Source: an uncultured Clostridia bacterium
Lineage (GTDB): Bacteria > Bacillota > Clostridia > TANB77 > CAG-508
Reading direction: 5' to 3'
Assembly (NCBI GenBank): GCA_947628885.1
Contig: CANRBO010000060.1
Location: 1-7,528, forward strand
Length of the DNA: 7,528 bases
The notes below the pieces were generated by a model, which did not search any database, had not been told where the DNA came from, and saw only the letters and a list, made by a program, of their open reading frames with translations. Positions 5,218 to 7,528 of the stretch are shown here, one piece after another. Position 1 is the first letter of the stretch, and each line of letters starts with the position of its first letter. Made by a program: the position numbers and the translations under genes.

Positions 5218-6225
5218 TTGAAAAAGATTATAAAAATAATTATTATAACAATATTATTTATACTAATATTTGTATTATTAAATAAATTACTTTCTCCAAA
5301 ATATATGGATAGTCTAATTGAAGGAAGCATGATTGCGGAATATTATGAAGAAGAAAAAAATCATGATGTTATATTTATTGGAGATTGTGAAGTATATGCA
5401 AATTTTTCTCCAATGGTAATGTATGAAGAAACTGGGATTACATCTTATGTAAGAGGTACTCCGCAACAACTTATATGGCAATCTTATGGGATACTAAAAG
5501 AAACTCTAAAATATGAAATACCAAAAGTTGTTGTATTTAATGTAAATTCTTTAAGATATAGTGAACCAGTAAAAGAAGAATATAACAGACTGACGTTGGA
5601 CAAAATGAAGTGGTCTAAAGAAAAGGTGGAAACGATAAAAGCATCAATGACAGAAGATGAAACATTTATATCTTATGTATTTCCAATATTGCGTTATCAC
5701 TCAAGGTTTTCGGAATTAAGTGCAGAAGATTTTAAATATTTATTTACTGATAAGAAACATACCTTCAACGGATTTTTGATAAATAAAATCGTAAAACCAG
5801 CTGGAAGTTTGCCAACTAAAAAAGTTCTACCTGATTATAATTTTGCAAAAAATTGTTATGAATATCTAGACAAAATAACAGAATTATGCAAAAATAATAA
5901 TATAAAACTTGTTTTAATCAAAGCACCAAGTTTGTATCCATATTGGTATGAACAGTATAACGACCAAATGGTGGAATATTCAGAAAAAAACAATATAGAT
6001 TTTTACAATTTAAAGGAAGTTGCTGAAAAAATTGAGATAGATTATAGCACAGATACTTATGATGCAGGACTTCATCTAAACTTAAATGGAGCAACCAAAT
6101 TATCAAAATATTTTTCAAGATTATTGAAAGAAAATTATGATTTGAAAGATTATAGAAAAGATAGTAAAATAAACGCAATCTATCAAGAAAAATTAAGGCA
6201 ATATAATATAGCAATTAAAGATTAA
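5218..6225 (+). CDS. Membrane-anchored SGNH/GDSL-hydrolase-like protein with Cys at the nucleophile position, 335 aa
   Basis: Residues about 4-24 are a membrane anchor; the rest should face outward. The domain has SGNH-like blocks: DVIFIGDCEVYANFSP (residues 50-65) matches block I, G80 in RGTPQQ is the likely block II glycine, VVVFNVNSLRY (104-114) carries the block III Asn region, and DAGLHLN (D282, H286) followed by GATKL resembles the C-terminal Asp/His block. In place of the GDS serine there is C57 (GDC). Related proteins in gut Clostridia, often written as SGNH or DltD/AlgX-like, are thought to handle acyl groups on envelope polymers, usually with an MBOAT acyltransferase partner. No MBOAT gene is in this window, so that role is inference. 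The gene starts with TTG, backed by GGAAAGGA. Whether the Cys makes a working thiol nucleophile or an inactive protein cannot be settled from sequence. The following gene has its own likely promoter. Confidence 0.72.
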   Translation: MKKIIKIIIITILFILIFVLLNKLLSPKYMDSLIEGSMIAEYYEEEKNHDVIFIGDCEVYANFSPMVMYEETGITSYVRGTPQQLIWQSYGILKETLKYEIPKVVVFNVNSLRYSEPVKEEYNRLTLDKMKWSKEKVETIKASMTEDETFISYVFPILRYHSRFSELSAEDFKYLFTDKKHTFNGFLINKIVKPAGSLPTKKVLPDYNFAKNCYEYLDKITELCKNNNIKLVLIKAPSLYPYWYEQYNDQMVEYSEKNNIDFYNLKEVAEKIEIDYSTDTYDAGLHLNLNGATKLSKYFSRLLKENYDLKDYRKDSKINAIYQEKLRQYNIAIKD

Positions 6226-6234
6226 AAAATAATG

Positions 6235-6263
6235 TTGGAAAATAGTGCAAAGTAGTCTATAAA
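6235..6263 (+). promoter_or_regulatory. Probable promoter for the anchored 179-aa protein and obg
   Basis: TTGGAA (6235-6240) and TATAAA (6258-6263) are spaced by 17 bases, with four and five matches to consensus. Predicted transcription start is near 6270, about 40 bases before ATG 6312, whose ribosome-binding site AAGGGAG is at 6298-6304. No GC-rich terminator for the upstream gene is visible in the same gap, so readthrough is also possible. Confidence 0.45.
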
Positions 6264-6311
6264 AAAATAGAATATAAAAATAATATCTAAAACTTAGAAG
6301 GGAGATTAAAA

Positions 6312-6851
6312 ATGAAAAAAGTAATATTAATTATTTTAGCAATAGCGGTAATTGTAATAGGGGGAATTGAAATAGCAATAACCGTGCAAAATTCAAAAAA
6401 AGTCAGTAGCACAGATGAAAAGGCAAGTGATGTAGAAAGCAGTCAAAATGCGGAAGCATACACATTTGTTGATAATGGAAAAGAAATTGCACTAGGACAA
6501 GTATTTGACAAAAATACTTTAGGAATAGGAGAGGAGACATCTTATTCAGAAGTAGCAAGTTGTGCGTTCGAAGGATTGGATAAAACATATACTTATGAAA
6601 ATTATGAAATAACAACTTATCCGGACGGAGATAAAGACAAGATTTACACAATATATTTTCTAAACGCAGAAGCTAAGACTCAAGAAAGAGTATCAGTATC
6701 AGACAGCCTACAAAAAATGTTGGAAATATATGGAGAAAATTACGAGATTCAAGGAAATCAATATACATATACTAAGGGCAAAACTCAACTTCAATTTATA
6801 GTAGAAAATGATGTAATTACAAGCATACAATATTCATACATCACGGAGTAA
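6312..6851 (+). CDS. Small membrane-anchored protein of unknown function with a SCAFEGLDKTY motif, 179 aa
   Basis: Residues about 4-25 form a hydrophobic N-terminal anchor, followed by a Ser/Asp/Glu/Lys-rich linker to about residue 48. There is no cysteine at the end of the hydrophobic stretch, so it is not a standard lipoprotein. The folded part (about 50-179) contains SCAFEGLDKTY (83-93), then YEITTYPDGDKDKIYTIYF, a VSVSDSLQKMLEIYG segment (127-141) and a closing TKGKTQLQFIVENDVITSI stretch. I recall this motif order from predicted lipoproteins of gut Clostridia without an assigned function. The repeated pattern of a strand, a short helix preceding a -YG turn, and more strands recalls SmpA/BLIP-like small domains, but that is only a structural guess. 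ATG 6312 has AAGGGAG seven bases upstream. obg begins 27 bases after the stop without a visible terminator, so the two are probably cotranscribed. Confidence 0.75.
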   Translation: MKKVILIILAIAVIVIGGIEIAITVQNSKKVSSTDEKASDVESSQNAEAYTFVDNGKEIALGQVFDKNTLGIGEETSYSEVASCAFEGLDKTYTYENYEITTYPDGDKDKIYTIYFLNAEAKTQERVSVSDSLQKMLEIYGENYEIQGNQYTYTKGKTQLQFIVENDVITSIQYSYITE

Positions 6852-6878
6852 TTAGCACTTAGAAGAAAGGAAACATAA

Positions 6879-7528
6879 ATGTTCACAGATTATGTAAAAA
6901 TAGAAGCAAAAGCTGGAAAAGGCGGTAATGGAGCAATTTCATTTAGACGTGAAAAATATGTTGCAGCAGGTGGTCCGGACGGCGGAGACGGTGGAAAAGG
7001 CGGGAACGTATATTTTAAAGTAGATCCTAATGCAAATACATTGATAGAATTTAGATATAAAAAGAAATTCAAAGCTGAAAATGGAGAAAATGGTCAAGGC
7101 TCAAATAAAAATGGAAAAAGCGGAGAAAGTATATATATTTCAGTGCCAATCGGAACAGTTATAAAAAATGCAGACACAAATGAAGTGTTGGCAGATTTAT
7201 CTGAGCCAAATCAAGAAGCTCTAATTTTAAAAGGTGGAAAAGGTGGTCTTGGAAACTCACATTTTGCAACATCTACAAGGCAAGCACCTAGATTTGCAGG
7301 AGACGGAGAGCCGGGAGAAGAAAAAGAGTTAATACTGGAATTAAAGTTATTGGCAGATGTGGGATTGCTAGGATTTCCTAATGTAGGTAAGTCGACGTTT
7401 ATTTCAAAAGTAACATCTGCAAAACCAAAGATTGCAAACTACCATTTTACAACAATTGAACCTAATTTAGGAGTGGTTACTTCAAAATATGGAGATAGTT
7501 TTGTAATAGCTGATATACCGGGAATAAT
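6879..7528 (+). CDS. obg: Obg-family GTPase, 5' part (first 216 codons)
   Basis: Obg (CgtA) is an essential GTPase that binds the large ribosomal subunit and links its maturation to stress and cell-cycle control. The N-terminal glycine-rich Obg domain is complete: it opens with MFTDYVKIEAKAGKGGNGA, then FRREKYVAAGGPDGGDGGKGG, and later KGGKGGLGNSHFATSTRQAP. The GTPase domain follows with G1/P-loop GFPNVGKS (residues 165-172), switch I TTIEPN (from 191; T192 is the likely Mg-coordinating Thr) and G3 DIPG (212-215), directly at the window end. G4, G5 and any C-terminal domain lie outside. ATG 6879 is preceded by AGAAAGGA (6864-6871), good spacing. The usual Firmicutes neighbours rplU and rpmA (ribosomal proteins L21 and L27) are not upstream; instead the gene for a small anchored protein precedes it, 27 bases away. 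Confidence 0.97.
   Translation, partial: MFTDYVKIEAKAGKGGNGAISFRREKYVAAGGPDGGDGGKGGNVYFKVDPNANTLIEFRYKKKFKAENGENGQGSNKNGKSGESIYISVPIGTVIKNADTNEVLADLSEPNQEALILKGGKGGLGNSHFATSTRQAPRFAGDGEPGEEKELILELKLLADVGLLGFPNVGKSTFISKVTSAKPKIANYHFTTIEPNLGVVTSKYGDSFVIADIPGI

Overview
The window is AT-rich and reads as chromosomal DNA of a low-GC Gram-positive bacterium, most likely an uncultured gut-type member of the Clostridia. The grounds are the base composition, purine-rich Shine-Dalgarno sites, TAA as the stop codon of all seven genes whose ends are visible, membrane-anchored proteins with Lys-rich N-termini, and protein styles typical of gut Clostridia. No in-frame TGA interrupts the genes, so the standard bacterial code fits. 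The taxonomic placement is inference; there is no rRNA gene here.

Layout, left to right. (1) Positions 1-438 hold the C-terminal part of a surface or pilin-like protein that starts outside the window. (2) A consensus housekeeping promoter (557-585) drives a two-gene unit: a small RNHCP-type zinc-ribbon protein (607-912) and tryptophanyl-tRNA synthetase, trpS (945-2066). The synthetase carries a four-cysteine motif close to the iron-sulfur-binding motif described for Thermotoga maritima TrpRS. (3) On the minus strand, convergent with trpS, lies a membrane-anchored M15-family D-Ala-D-Ala peptidase with an SH3-like domain (3258-2080). (4) Divergent from it, after a strong promoter (3401-3429), lies a membrane-anchored protein with five Ig-like modules and a C-terminal transglutaminase-like domain (3466-5067). 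(5) Next come an anchored SGNH-hydrolase-like protein whose usual nucleophilic serine is replaced by cysteine (5218-6225), a small anchored protein of unknown function (6312-6851), and the first 216 codons of the GTPase gene obg, cut by the window end (6879-7528).

The middle of the window (2080-6851) is four consecutive genes for membrane-anchored, extracytoplasmic proteins. Two of them (M15 peptidase, transglutaminase-like) have recognisable catalytic residues and one (SGNH-like) has a variant active site. They look like an envelope-maintenance neighbourhood set between translation genes (trpS, obg). Shared regulation is not shown: each has its own intergenic region, and the first two are divergent. 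There are no tRNA or rRNA genes, CRISPR arrays, insertion sequences or phage genes, and no gene-free stretch exceeds about 210 bases. I do not see a clear new multi-gene system. The points most worth a second look are the TrpRS cysteine cluster, the Ser-to-Cys SGNH-like protein, the ABAB-B architecture of the transglutaminase-like protein, and the unexplained anchored protein next to obg.
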